Of a DNA stretch of 64,000 bases, positions 36,293-44,674 are shown one piece after another. The DNA comes from Runella rosea (GTDB lineage Bacteria > Bacteroidota > Bacteroidia > Cytophagales > Spirosomataceae): the NCBI RefSeq assembly GCF_003325355.1, contig NZ_CP030850.1:4457501-4521500 (forward strand), read 5' to 3'. How positions within the stretch are numbered: the stretch's first letter is position 1; each line of letters begins with the position of its first letter. The notes beneath the pieces are model-generated. The model ran no database searches. It saw nothing but the letters and a program-made list of their open reading frames with translations, and was not told the origin of the DNA. The position numbers and the translations under genes were made by a program.

Positions 36293-38662
36293 TTAGTCGG
36301 TTTTCAAACTCTTCACAGGGTTCATCAAGGCGGCTCTGATGCTTTGAAAACTCACCGTCAGGAGTGCAATTAAGATGGCTAATGCGCCAGAAAGTGCAAA
36401 AATCCACCAATCTACGGTGGTTTTATAGGCAAAGTTTTGCAGCCACTTATCCATGAGCCATGAAGCCAATGGCGAAGCAATGACGATGGAAATGATTACC
36501 AATTTGAGAAAATCTCTGGACAACAGTGCCGTAACATTCAACACCGATGCTCCCAATACTTTACGAACACCGATTTCTTTGGTGCGTTGTTCAGCCGTAA
36601 AGGTAGCGAGTCCAAACAGCCCGAGGCAGGAAATAAAAATGGCTAAAAAAGCAAAGTAATTTGTCAATGAGCCGATGGTCATTTCGCTGCGGTATAGATT
36701 CTGAAACTGCTGATCGGCAAACTGATACGTAAACGGAAATTTCGGATTCAGTTCACGCCACGTTTTTTCAATGCTTGCCAGCGCCTGTTTGGTTTGGCCT
36801 GGCTGAGTTCTGACAATGATGTTTTTGTTGGATGCGTCACGGCTGAGTTTGACAATCATCGGTTCGATGGCTACGTGCATTGAATTTTGGTGAAAATCTT
36901 CCAATACGCCCACGATGGTGCCTGGTTTGTTCCACAAAGTCAGTGGCTTGCCGATGGGGTCTTGGTAGCCAATCCGACGGGCGGCGGCCTCGTTAATCAA
37001 ATAACTCACGGAATCCATGCCAAAATCTTTCCCAAAATCGCGTCCTTTCAATTTTACATTCAAGGTTTTGGAAAAATCATAATCAACGGTAGAAAACTGA
37101 AAACTGACGCTGGAGTTGGGGTCTTTGGTGGGCCATTTTACATTGTTAGTACTGCCAAAGGTATTGGTAGGTGTGCCATCCATGAAGGTAATGCTCTGAA
37201 TACCTTGGCTTTGAAGAAGTTGCTGTTTAAACGCTTCATACTTTTTAGGTAAGTCTCCCTCCGACGATAAATAAATCAGATTCTCCCGGTCATAGCCTAA
37301 ATTTTTGGTTTGAATGAAGTCAAGTTGTCGATACACAACAATGGTTCCGATGATGAGCAACATCGATAGCACAAACTGAAATACCACCAAGCCTTGGCGG
37401 AATAGGCGGGCCCCCGCCCCGAAGGTGACAGAGCCTTTGAGTACTCGAATTGGATTCAGTGATGATAAAAATAGCGCTGGATAGCTTCCTGCCACGATTC
37501 CAGTCAGGAAAATCAGGCCAAAGAGCGTTCCCCAAAATGATAGTTGGTGAAAAGGTAACTGAATATTTTTTTCGGTCAATGTATTAAAAGTAGGTAACAG
37601 CAGGCCCGATAAAGTAACTCCGACAATCAGCGCCATTGCCGTCAGGAGCAATGCTTCGCCTACAAACTGACCAATCAATATACCTCGTACTGCTCCCACT
37701 ACTTTGCGTACGCCCACTTCGCGGGCGCGTTTGAGTGAACGGGCCGTGGCAAGGTTCATAAAATTGATACAGGCAATCAACAGGATAAAAACGGCCACAA
37801 TGCCAAACAGCCGAACGTACTCAATGCGTCCTCCATCCTGATACCCATCTTTGAAATTTGAATAGAGGTAGGCATCCTGATAAGGTTGTAAAAACAGTTG
37901 AATATCAATATTTTGACCAACTAAATGGGGGTTGTGCTTCTTCAGAAAAGACTTCATTTTGGCCTCTACTACCTCGGATTTGGCATCGGGGCGTAGCTGG
38001 ATTCGGGTGGCGGTAGCGTTGTTGCCCCAGTCTTTAATCCATTCGTTTCGCCTGATGAAATCATCCCAAGTGAGCAGGAAATCATATTTTTCGGAGCTGT
38101 GTTGGGGCAAATCTTCAAACACGGCCGTGACCAAATAATCTGCTTTGTTGTCAATTCGAATACTCTTACCCACAGCTGCTTGCGGGCTTCCGAAATAATT
38201 TTGCGCCATTTTGCGCGAAATAGCAATGTTTGACGGTCCATTGAGGGCGGTTTGGGCCGAACCCTCAAGCAGTGGTAGACTAAACATTTTAAACCAATCT
38301 GCCCCCGCAAAACGCCCCTTTTCTTTGTTGAGCTTTTCGCCGACCAAAAAAGTGTGGGTACTTTCCCACGACAACCCCGCTGCGTGGACGATTTCGGGAA
38401 ACTGTTTCTTGAGTTCGTCGGCAAGTAAGGCGGGTGTACTAGGGGCGGCATCAACTTTTCCGTCGTAGTATTGGCGCTCCATTACGTGGTACAACTGTGG
38501 TCCATTGGCGTGGAAGGCATCCATTTTCAGTTCGTCCTGTACCCAGAGCAAAATAAGTAGACTACAGGCCATTCCGAGCGCAAGACCGAGAATGTTGATG
38601 GCCAAAAAAGTGCGGTTGTGGGCGATGTTTCGCCAGGCAATTTTAAAATAGTTACGTATCAT
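36293..38662 (-). CDS. P9: MacB/FtsX-type ABC transporter permease
   Basis: A 789-residue permease, one of the shortest in the array. TM1 is NILGLALGMACSLLILLWVQ, followed by DELKMDAFHANGPQLYHVME and then RQYYDGKVDAAPSTPALLAD. It shares this signature with P15 (ETAMDAFHQNGTRLYRVMEN), so P9 and P15 form a subgroup although they are 14 kb apart in different operons. The coupling motifs are REVGVRKVVGA and KEIGVRKVLGAS, and it ends MNPVKSLKTD. The gap to P8 is 53 bp and to P10 75 bp, with no promoter seen in either, consistent with a P10-P9-P8-P7 transcript. Confidence 0.93.
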   Translation of the reverse strand: MIRNYFKIAWRNIAHNRTFLAINILGLALGMACSLLILLWVQDELKMDAFHANGPQLYHVMERQYYDGKVDAAPSTPALLADELKKQFPEIVHAAGLSWESTHTFLVGEKLNKEKGRFAGADWFKMFSLPLLEGSAQTALNGPSNIAISRKMAQNYFGSPQAAVGKSIRIDNKADYLVTAVFEDLPQHSSEKYDFLLTWDDFIRRNEWIKDWGNNATATRIQLRPDAKSEVVEAKMKSFLKKHNPHLVGQNIDIQLFLQPYQDAYLYSNFKDGYQDGGRIEYVRLFGIVAVFILLIACINFMNLATARSLKRAREVGVRKVVGAVRGILIGQFVGEALLLTAMALIVGVTLSGLLLPTFNTLTEKNIQLPFHQLSFWGTLFGLIFLTGIVAGSYPALFLSSLNPIRVLKGSVTFGAGARLFRQGLVVFQFVLSMLLIIGTIVVYRQLDFIQTKNLGYDRENLIYLSSEGDLPKKYEAFKQQLLQSQGIQSITFMDGTPTNTFGSTNNVKWPTKDPNSSVSFQFSTVDYDFSKTLNVKLKGRDFGKDFGMDSVSYLINEAAARRIGYQDPIGKPLTLWNKPGTIVGVLEDFHQNSMHVAIEPMIVKLSRDASNKNIIVRTQPGQTKQALASIEKTWRELNPKFPFTYQFADQQFQNLYRSEMTIGSLTNYFAFLAIFISCLGLFGLATFTAEQRTKEIGVRKVLGASVLNVTALLSRDFLKLVIISIVIASPLASWLMDKWLQNFAYKTTVDWWIFALSGALAILIALLTVSFQSIRAALMNPVKSLKTD

Positions 38663-38737
38663 GGCTGTCTGTTTTGTTGAAAAACGTTATAACTGAAATG
38701 GGAAAGAAAAACGGAGCGTACATCTGCGTTTCAAATT

Positions 38738-41119
38738 TTATTCGGTTTTTAAACTTTCTACAGGATTGTTTAGAGCTGCTTTGATGGCTTGAAAACTGAC
38801 CGAAAACAGCGCAATCCCCAACGCAACAACAGCGGCCAACGCCAGATACCACCACTTGATTTCGGTGCGGTAGGCAAAGGTCTGGAGTAATTTGTGTCCT
38901 AACCAATACGAAATGGGTAGCCCAATGAGTAGCGCAAGGCCGACGAGTTTTAAGAAATCTCCCGAAAGCATGGTGGCAATGCTGCTGATACTCGCGCCCA
39001 GTACTTTCCGAACCCCAATTTCTTTGGTGCGCTGTTTGGCCACGAGCGAAATCAACCCAAAAATCCCCGCACAGGCAATCAAAATGGCGAGAATCGTTAC
39101 AAAACTGGTCATGCGCCAGATGTTGTCGATGGCTTGGTAAGATTTGGCCACTTCATCGCTGAGGTAAAAATGATTCAATGTTCGCCTTGCTGGAATCTTT
39201 TTAAAACGGGCTTCGAGATTGCTTATGAGGTCTTTACCTTTGGATTCGTCGGTGAGGCGTACGCTTAAAAAGCTACTGAGTTGCTGTTTGCCCGCGTACC
39301 AATGCAGGAGTGGCTCAACATCATCTTTGAGACTTTGGTAATGAAAATTTTTGGTCACACCAATCACCGTATAAATCTGGTCGTTGTTGTTTTGACGTAA
39401 GCGTTTGCCCACGGCACTCGTCCAACCAAAGGCTTTCATGGCTGCTTCGTTGATGACGACGGAGTGATTGACAGAATCGGCCGAATTGTCCAAAAATCCA
39501 CGACCTTCAATAAACGGAATCTTGAACGTTTCAAAGTAGCCAGCAGTACCGCTCACGTGGCGTAAGATGACCTTTTTTGCCTCGTTGCCTTCGGGAAAAT
39601 AGTTATTGAAATTTTGCCAATACTGTACGGGCGTAAGTTCGGAGGCCGTAAACGACACCACATGAGGGTTTTGGCGCAGTGCGTCCAATATCGCTCTTCC
39701 CTCCGAAAGCGCCGCATTTTCGTTGCGATAGGCCAAATCGGTGTTAAAAACAAGCACGTTGCTTTTGTCGTAACCAACATCGGCGGTTTTCATAAAATTG
39801 ATTTGTTGGCGTAACCCAATGGTTGCCACAATGAGCACGACGGCTAGGGCAAATTGCAAGACAATGAGACTGTTTTGACGCAGACGGCCCTGGCGTGGGT
39901 CAGCGGAAATTTTTCCTTTTACTGCCTCGGCCGTTTTTAGGCTCATAAGGTAATAGGCAGGATAGGTACCCGCAATGAAGGCAATCAACAGTGAAATGCC
40001 GAAAACGGTTAAAATGGTAGGGTAATCACTGCCGAAAGAAATATCCAATTGCATGCGCCCGTCGCGGAGCTGATTGAAAGACGGAATCAGAAAATAAATC
40101 GCAAAAAGCAAGGCTAAAAACGATGAAATCAACATCACAATGCCCGATTCGGTCCAGAATTGCTTCAGAATGATGCGTTTGCTCGCTCCTGCTACCTGCT
40201 TCACGGCTACCTCTTTGATGCGTGGCAATGCCGAAGCCATAGTGAGATTGATGAGGTTAATGCTGATGATTAACAACAGAAAAACCGCAATGGCAATGGC
40301 TCCGTAAATCAGCCCTTTGAATGTCGGGTTTTGGTCATGAATAAAATTTTTGAACGCGCTGAGGCGTAAGACTTGTTTTCGGGATTCGGGCGCAAAATGC
40401 GTTTTGACCAATTGGGGTAATTTAGCTTCTAGCGCGTCTTTGTTGGCCCCTTTTTTGAGCAACACAAACACGGGCGCAAAGGTATTGTACCAGTCGGCAT
40501 TGCTCTTAAACCCCGGTAGAGAAGTAAGGGTGGTTGCGGGCATCAATACGTCAAACTGCTGCGAAGAATTGGCGGGAATCTCGGCCAATACCCCCGAAAT
40601 CTTGAATTGAACGGTATCATCGAGGGTAACGTTCTTGCCCACGGGGTCGATATCGCCAAAAAGATTTTGGGCTATCTTTTCGCTTACTATCAGGGCATTT
40701 CGGTCTTTGAGCGCAGTAGCGGCGTTGCCGTATTTGAGCGGAAAGCTAAACACCTGAAAGAAAGTGGAGTCCACAAAAACGGTGCTCTCTTGCACATCTT
40801 TGGTGCCGTAATGAATCCACGGCCGGTACCACGTCTGAATGTGGGTACCCGTTTCGATTTCGGGATAATCCTTCAGCAATTGATCCAAAATAGGGTAGAC
40901 GGTTTGCCCGTATTTTTGGCCGTTGGAGGATTCGGTTTGAACGTAATAAATGCGATTACTTTTTTCGTGAAATGTATCAAACGTTAGGCATTTTTGGGCA
41001 AACAGCACCAAAACCACTACGCAAGCCATGCCCACCGACATTCCCACGATGTTGATGCCCGTAAAGAGGCGATTTTTCCAAAGCGTTCGTAGCGCGATTT
41101 TCAGGTAATTGCGTAGCAT
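38738..41119 (-). CDS. P10: divergent MacB/FtsX-type ABC permease
   Basis: A 793-residue permease, first gene of the P10-P9-P8-P7 unit and directly downstream of a sigma-54-type promoter. It is the most divergent complete member. TM1 is NIVGMSVGMACVVVLVLFAQ followed by KCLTFDTFHEKSNRIYYVQ. The first coupling loop is degenerate, PRIKEVAVKQVAGASKRI, lacking the G(I/V/M)RK core that the other 14 complete permeases keep. The second is intact (KEIGVRKVLGAS). The C-terminus is NNPVESLKTE. If the loop contacts the ATPase as in MacB and LolC/E, the two halves of P10 may engage ATPase subunits unequally. Overall length and helix pattern are otherwise normal, so it is not an obvious pseudogene. Confidence 0.92.
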   Translation of the reverse strand: MLRNYLKIALRTLWKNRLFTGINIVGMSVGMACVVVLVLFAQKCLTFDTFHEKSNRIYYVQTESSNGQKYGQTVYPILDQLLKDYPEIETGTHIQTWYRPWIHYGTKDVQESTVFVDSTFFQVFSFPLKYGNAATALKDRNALIVSEKIAQNLFGDIDPVGKNVTLDDTVQFKISGVLAEIPANSSQQFDVLMPATTLTSLPGFKSNADWYNTFAPVFVLLKKGANKDALEAKLPQLVKTHFAPESRKQVLRLSAFKNFIHDQNPTFKGLIYGAIAIAVFLLLIISINLINLTMASALPRIKEVAVKQVAGASKRIILKQFWTESGIVMLISSFLALLFAIYFLIPSFNQLRDGRMQLDISFGSDYPTILTVFGISLLIAFIAGTYPAYYLMSLKTAEAVKGKISADPRQGRLRQNSLIVLQFALAVVLIVATIGLRQQINFMKTADVGYDKSNVLVFNTDLAYRNENAALSEGRAILDALRQNPHVVSFTASELTPVQYWQNFNNYFPEGNEAKKVILRHVSGTAGYFETFKIPFIEGRGFLDNSADSVNHSVVINEAAMKAFGWTSAVGKRLRQNNNDQIYTVIGVTKNFHYQSLKDDVEPLLHWYAGKQQLSSFLSVRLTDESKGKDLISNLEARFKKIPARRTLNHFYLSDEVAKSYQAIDNIWRMTSFVTILAILIACAGIFGLISLVAKQRTKEIGVRKVLGASISSIATMLSGDFLKLVGLALLIGLPISYWLGHKLLQTFAYRTEIKWWYLALAAVVALGIALFSVSFQAIKAALNNPVESLKTE

Positions 41120-41153
41120 GGAAGAATATGTTAAAAAGGTTTATTTATTTAAC

Positions 41154-41170
41154 TGCATACTTTATGCCAT
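41154..41170 (-). promoter_or_regulatory. Predicted sigma-54 promoter for the P10-P9-P8-P7 operon
   Basis: The minus-strand 17-mer is ATGGCATAAAGTATGCA: TGGCA at -24 and ATGCA at -12, retaining the -12 GC. The nearest activator site is centred 63 bp upstream of the -24 GG. It lies 35 bp from the P10 ATG. Confidence 0.72.
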
Positions 41171-41221
41171 GTAGTAAAATGGTTGATTTTAAGGTGTTTA
41201 TAAAATTGTATATTTAAACGA

Positions 41222-41260
41222 ATGTCCGAAAATGGACATTTGTTGTTCGGAGATGAACAC
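41222..41260. promoter_or_regulatory. Paired activator sites upstream of P10
   Basis: ATGTCC-GAAAAT-GGACAT (41222-41239, perfect inverted repeat) and TTGTTC-GGAGAT-GAACAC (41243-41260) have centres 21 bp apart. They are 63 and 84 bp from the -24 GG. Confidence 0.75.
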
Positions 41261-41381
41261 TCTTAAAAGCTACCTCACTTATTCCCGATAAAAGAATGCT
41301 GATGGGCTGGTTAATTGCCGTAAACGAAGGTTTTTATGGTAGCAGGTTAGCCCCGTAGTGCTGAATTTGAGATATTGGGGC

Positions 41382-41416
41382 AAAGGAGAAAGAAATCCGT
41401 GTTCTGTTCTCCTTTT
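41382..41416 (-). terminator. Possible terminator after P11
   Basis: Arms AAAGGAGAA and TTCTCCTTT surround a 16-nt loop, just after the P11 stop in the direction of transcription. The T-run on the minus strand is short (TTTG). Confidence 0.4.
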
Positions 41417-41431
41417 ACGCCTTTCTTTATT

Positions 41432-44083
41432 TTACTCCGTTTTCAGTGATTTCACTGGATTGCTCATGGCTGCTCGAATGGATTGAAAACTAACGGTAAA
41501 GAAAGCAATCAGAATAGACAAAACCGCCGCAATGGCAAACGTCCACGCGCTGATGTCAATGCGATAGGGATAATTTTGCAACCATTCTTTGATGGCAAAA
41601 TAAGCGGCAGGAAAAGCGAAAATAAAGGAAAAACTGACGAGTTTCAGAAAGTCGGCCGAAAGCAATGTTGTGATGCTCGCCACTGAGGCTCCCAATACTT
41701 TGCGGATTCCGATTTCTTTGGTGCGCCGCTCTGCCGAAAGCGTAGCCAGTCCAAACAGACCTATGCATGAAATAAAAATGGTCAAAATCGCGCCAAATAG
41801 CATGATTTGTTTCCACTTGGCTTCTGCTTCGTACCGTTTGATGTTTTCCTCATCCATGAATGTGTATTCGTAGGGGTTAATGGGAAACAGCTTTTTGTAA
41901 GTTTTTTCCAAGTGTCTCAAACTTGCGGTTTCTGTTCCGGGTTTGATTTTGATGAATACTTTTCCATAGAGATTACTGGGTTTCATGGTGAACAATTGCG
42001 GTTTGATTTCGGCGTTCAATGGCTCAAAGTGATGGTCTTTGACGACGCCTATAACGGTATATTTCTCTCCTTCGTTGTACCAAAAGTTGACCACTTGTCC
42101 GAGGGGTTTTTTCCAACCGACTTTTTTAACGAATGTTTCATTGACCAATACTGCTTTGGTGGAATCTGAAGGAAAATCAGCCGAGAAATTGCGCCCTTTG
42201 AGGATCGGAATTTGTAGCAGTGGGAAATAAGTGGCATCCACGGTTTCATACGCAAAGCTCTGCTGGGTTTCGCCGTTTACTTTGGCTATGGTGCCCCAAC
42301 TACCTCCGTTTTTAGGAGCGACATCAACGATATGGGGGCTTTTCAATAATTCTTCTTTTAACAGTTTTGCCTCGTTGCGGCTCATGTGTGATTTGCCAAT
42401 CGTGATTATATTTTTGTCGTTGTATCCCAAGTGTTTGTTGGTCAGGTAGTTGAACTGGGAATAAATCGTCAGGGTTGCAATGGTCAAAAACGAAGCCAGT
42501 GAAAACTGGAGCACGACCAATCCTTTTTGAAGGTAATTTTTTCCCGAAAGATTGAAGCGGCTGTAGAGGGTTTGCACTGGACTGTAATTGGATAAAACCA
42601 GCGCAGGATAAAAACCGGCCAATAAACCCGTGGCGATAAATAGGCCAATATAACCCAAAACCAACTCGAAATCAAACAGGTACGAAAATGAAAGGGCTTT
42701 GTTGGAAAGCTCGTTGAAGATGGGTAATACCAGTTGTAGCAAGGCCAGCGCAAAAGCAAAAGCGGCAAAACACAGAATAAACGACTCGCCCAAAAATTGC
42801 ATAATCAACTGACCCCGGCCGCCGCCCACTACTTTACGCACGCCGATTTCTTTGGCCCGTTTCAGCGAACGTGCTACGGTCAGATTCACGAAATTGATGC
42901 AGGCAATCAGTAAGATGAAAAGTGCAATTCCGCTTAGAATGTACGAAAACATGGGATTACTGCTGTCTTGCAGACCATTTTGGGCCGGCAAATCTTTGCT
43001 CAAGTGCATGTCCGTAAAAGGCTGAAATGCATAAACGACTTTGTTTTTATCCCCGTATTTCTCGGCCATCATCTTGATGGCTTCCTTAGCATCGGCCAGG
43101 TAAATTCGGTTCATGGTCGCTTCGACCTTTTTAAGATCGGCAGTGGGTTGAAGCACGACAAAGGTGTTCTGAAAAACATTGAACCAGTTTTCGTTGCTCT
43201 CTATTTCTTGCTTACTCACCACGTTGGGAAAAAGCACATCAAATTTGATAGAGGAGTTTTGGGGGCAATTTTTAGAAACGCCGGTCACGGTATAAGGCTC
43301 AAATTGGTTTCCTTCGCCAAAGGAATCTTTTACGAGGAGGGTTTTTCCTAAAGCCTCTGTTGTTCCGAAATGTTGTTCGGCCATTTTTTCTGAAATCACC
43401 ACTGATTTAGGTGCGTTGAGCGCCGTTTTGGGATTGCCGCTTCTCAACGGAAACGAGAAAATAGAAAAGAAACTGCTGTCGGCGACAAAAGATTCATAGC
43501 TTTTGACTTCTGTTCCCTTCTTAATATCCCTGCGGTCGGCTTTGTAACGCACAAAAGCGCGTATTTCCGGAACGCCAGCGCTGAACTTGGGGCCTTGGAA
43601 ATGTCCGGTATTACCGTCAACGTTTTCTGCACCTTCGGGCGTAATGGATTTGCTTGTTATCCGGTAAATATGCGGGTTATTGGCATGAAATTGGTCAAAA
43701 CTGACCTCATCTTTGGTATAAAGCATGATCAGCATGGCGGCCGCCAAACCGATGCTCAAGCCAATGACATTGATGGCTGAATACACCTTGTTGTGCGCTA
43801 AAGTGCGGAGGGTGATGGTTAGGTAGTTGCGAAACATTGATGGCTGAATTAAGGATGGCTGATGGTATTTATTTTTTCGTTGACGTTGCTTTACAAAAGG
43901 AGGCAGTACCGAGAGCACATTGAGCAGATAGCGCCAGGTTGCCTGTTGTTTTCCCGCTCGCTGATACCAATAGGCGTATAGTTCATCTAAATCACCTTCG
44001 ACTTCTTCGAGGGTCTCTTCGGGATGAAACCACCGCAAAACGCGTCGGGGCCAGTGTGGAGGATGGAGCTCATTTGCTTTCAT
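41432..44083 (-). CDS. P11: prefix-domain MacB/FtsX-type ABC permease (second prefix type)
   Basis: An 883-residue protein. The N-terminal cytosolic prefix of about 80 residues reads WPRRVLRWFHPEETLEEVEG, then DLDELYAYWYQRAGKQQATW, and its linker is YHQPSLIQPS before MFRNYLTITLRTLAHNK. The prefix follows the same pattern as P5/P6 (hydrophobic-Trp-Phe, then EGDLxE) but is clearly diverged. The core has LYTKDEVSFDQFHANNPHIY; the coupling motifs are KEIGVRKVVGG and KEIGIRKVLGAS, and the second FtsX region has LSAERRTKEIG. Its ATG overlaps the PadR2 stop (ATGA at 44080-44083), indicating translational coupling. It is the only permease in its operon, and no ATPase is adjacent. Confidence 0.92.
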   Translation of the reverse strand: MKANELHPPHWPRRVLRWFHPEETLEEVEGDLDELYAYWYQRAGKQQATWRYLLNVLSVLPPFVKQRQRKNKYHQPSLIQPSMFRNYLTITLRTLAHNKVYSAINVIGLSIGLAAAMLIMLYTKDEVSFDQFHANNPHIYRITSKSITPEGAENVDGNTGHFQGPKFSAGVPEIRAFVRYKADRRDIKKGTEVKSYESFVADSSFFSIFSFPLRSGNPKTALNAPKSVVISEKMAEQHFGTTEALGKTLLVKDSFGEGNQFEPYTVTGVSKNCPQNSSIKFDVLFPNVVSKQEIESNENWFNVFQNTFVVLQPTADLKKVEATMNRIYLADAKEAIKMMAEKYGDKNKVVYAFQPFTDMHLSKDLPAQNGLQDSSNPMFSYILSGIALFILLIACINFVNLTVARSLKRAKEIGVRKVVGGGRGQLIMQFLGESFILCFAAFAFALALLQLVLPIFNELSNKALSFSYLFDFELVLGYIGLFIATGLLAGFYPALVLSNYSPVQTLYSRFNLSGKNYLQKGLVVLQFSLASFLTIATLTIYSQFNYLTNKHLGYNDKNIITIGKSHMSRNEAKLLKEELLKSPHIVDVAPKNGGSWGTIAKVNGETQQSFAYETVDATYFPLLQIPILKGRNFSADFPSDSTKAVLVNETFVKKVGWKKPLGQVVNFWYNEGEKYTVIGVVKDHHFEPLNAEIKPQLFTMKPSNLYGKVFIKIKPGTETASLRHLEKTYKKLFPINPYEYTFMDEENIKRYEAEAKWKQIMLFGAILTIFISCIGLFGLATLSAERRTKEIGIRKVLGASVASITTLLSADFLKLVSFSFIFAFPAAYFAIKEWLQNYPYRIDISAWTFAIAAVLSILIAFFTVSFQSIRAAMSNPVKSLKTE

Positions 44084-44418
44084 AGTCCAGTAAGCCTAAG
44101 TTTGGTGGGAGGCATCATTTGCCAGAGTTCGTGACGGAGTTGTTGAATTTCCTGCAAAGCACGATTTCCTAAAGCGGTTGCTTGAAATATCCGCTTGCGT
44201 CGTCCGCCGCGTTCATTGGTGGCCCCGCCGAGTTGAGAACTCACAAACCCTTTTTCTTCCAGACGAATAAGTGTATTGTGCACGGTGCCAAAAGTCACAA
44301 TCCGACCTGTATGCTCCTCCAACGCTTGACTGACTGTAACGCCGTAGGCTTCGCCGTCGAGGATGGCCACCATGAGTAAAACCACTTCTTCAAATTCACC
44401 TAAATAAGTGCGACGCAT
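44080..44418 (-). CDS. PadR2: PadR-family transcriptional regulator
   Basis: A 112-residue winged-helix protein paralogous to PadR1. It shares the start RRTYLGEFEEVVLL, the recognition segment FGTVHNTLIRLEEKGFVSSQ and the wing NERGGRRKRIFQAT. It heads a two-gene operon with P11, overlapping it by 4 bp. Its promoter (44449-44465) has the same 14-base core as that of PadR1. As in the Acidobacteria PadR/orphan-permease pairs, the regulator probably acts on its own operon; the ligand is unknown. Confidence 0.9.
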   Translation of the reverse strand: MRRTYLGEFEEVVLLMVAILDGEAYGVTVSQALEEHTGRIVTFGTVHNTLIRLEEKGFVSSQLGGATNERGGRRKRIFQATALGNRALQEIQQLRHELWQMMPPTKLRLTGL

Positions 44419-44448
44419 AGCTTTAGGGTATTAGTTTCTATTTTATCG

Positions 44449-44465
44449 TACAAATAGTTTGCCAA
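44449..44465 (-). promoter_or_regulatory. Predicted sigma-54 promoter for PadR2-P11
   Basis: The minus-strand 17-mer is TTGGCAAACTATTTGTA: TTGGCA at -24 and TTG at -12, 31 bp upstream of the ATG. The nearest activator site is centred 63 bp from the -24 GG. Confidence 0.78.
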
Positions 44466-44469
44466 GATA

Positions 44470-44503
44470 TAAAAAACGCCTTCAAGAGCGATTGAAGGCG
44501 TTT
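44470..44503 (-). terminator. Terminator for P14-P13-P12, placed between activator sites and promoter of PadR2
   Basis: On the minus strand AAAACGCCTTCAA/TTGAAGGCGTTTT forms a 13-bp perfect stem with a TCGCTC loop, running into TTTATATC, so the T-run totals six or seven. It lies about 170 bp after the P12 stop. It is enclosed between the PadR2 activator sites (44517-44555) and its promoter (44449-44465). Confidence 0.85.
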
Positions 44504-44516
44504 TGTTAAGTATAAT

Positions 44517-44555
44517 CTGTCCGTTTACGGACAAACATTGTCCCGCAGTGGACAG
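44517..44555. promoter_or_regulatory. Paired activator sites upstream of PadR2-P11
   Basis: CTGTCC-GTTTAC-GGACAA (44517-44534) and TTGTCC-CGCAGT-GGACAG (44538-44555) have centres 21 bp apart, at 63 and 84 bp from the -24 GG. Both have intact half-sites, making this the cleanest pair in the window. Confidence 0.8.
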
Positions 44556-44674
44556 GGAATTTTATTAACACAGGGTGGAAGGTCAGACCATAAAAGAGAA
44601 ATGGTATTTTGTCTTTACCACAATCCAAATCTAAATGGCGACCCCGTTTCGCCCCTTCACCTCTACACTTTTTT

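Larger units (their letters stand above)
41120..41431. other. Intergenic regulatory region P11-P10 (312 bp)
   Basis: There is no gene. It holds the P10 promoter, its paired activator sites and a weak terminator-like hairpin for P11 at 41382-41416, each listed separately. The stretch 41261-41380 shows nothing else recognisable. Confidence 0.55.

Noticed and set aside
33867-36410. P8 starting at 36410 as an 847-residue protein
   Set aside because: The first 45 codons overlap P9 coding sequence in another frame and have no similarity to any prefix domain; only the last dozen residues before the ATG at 36239 do.
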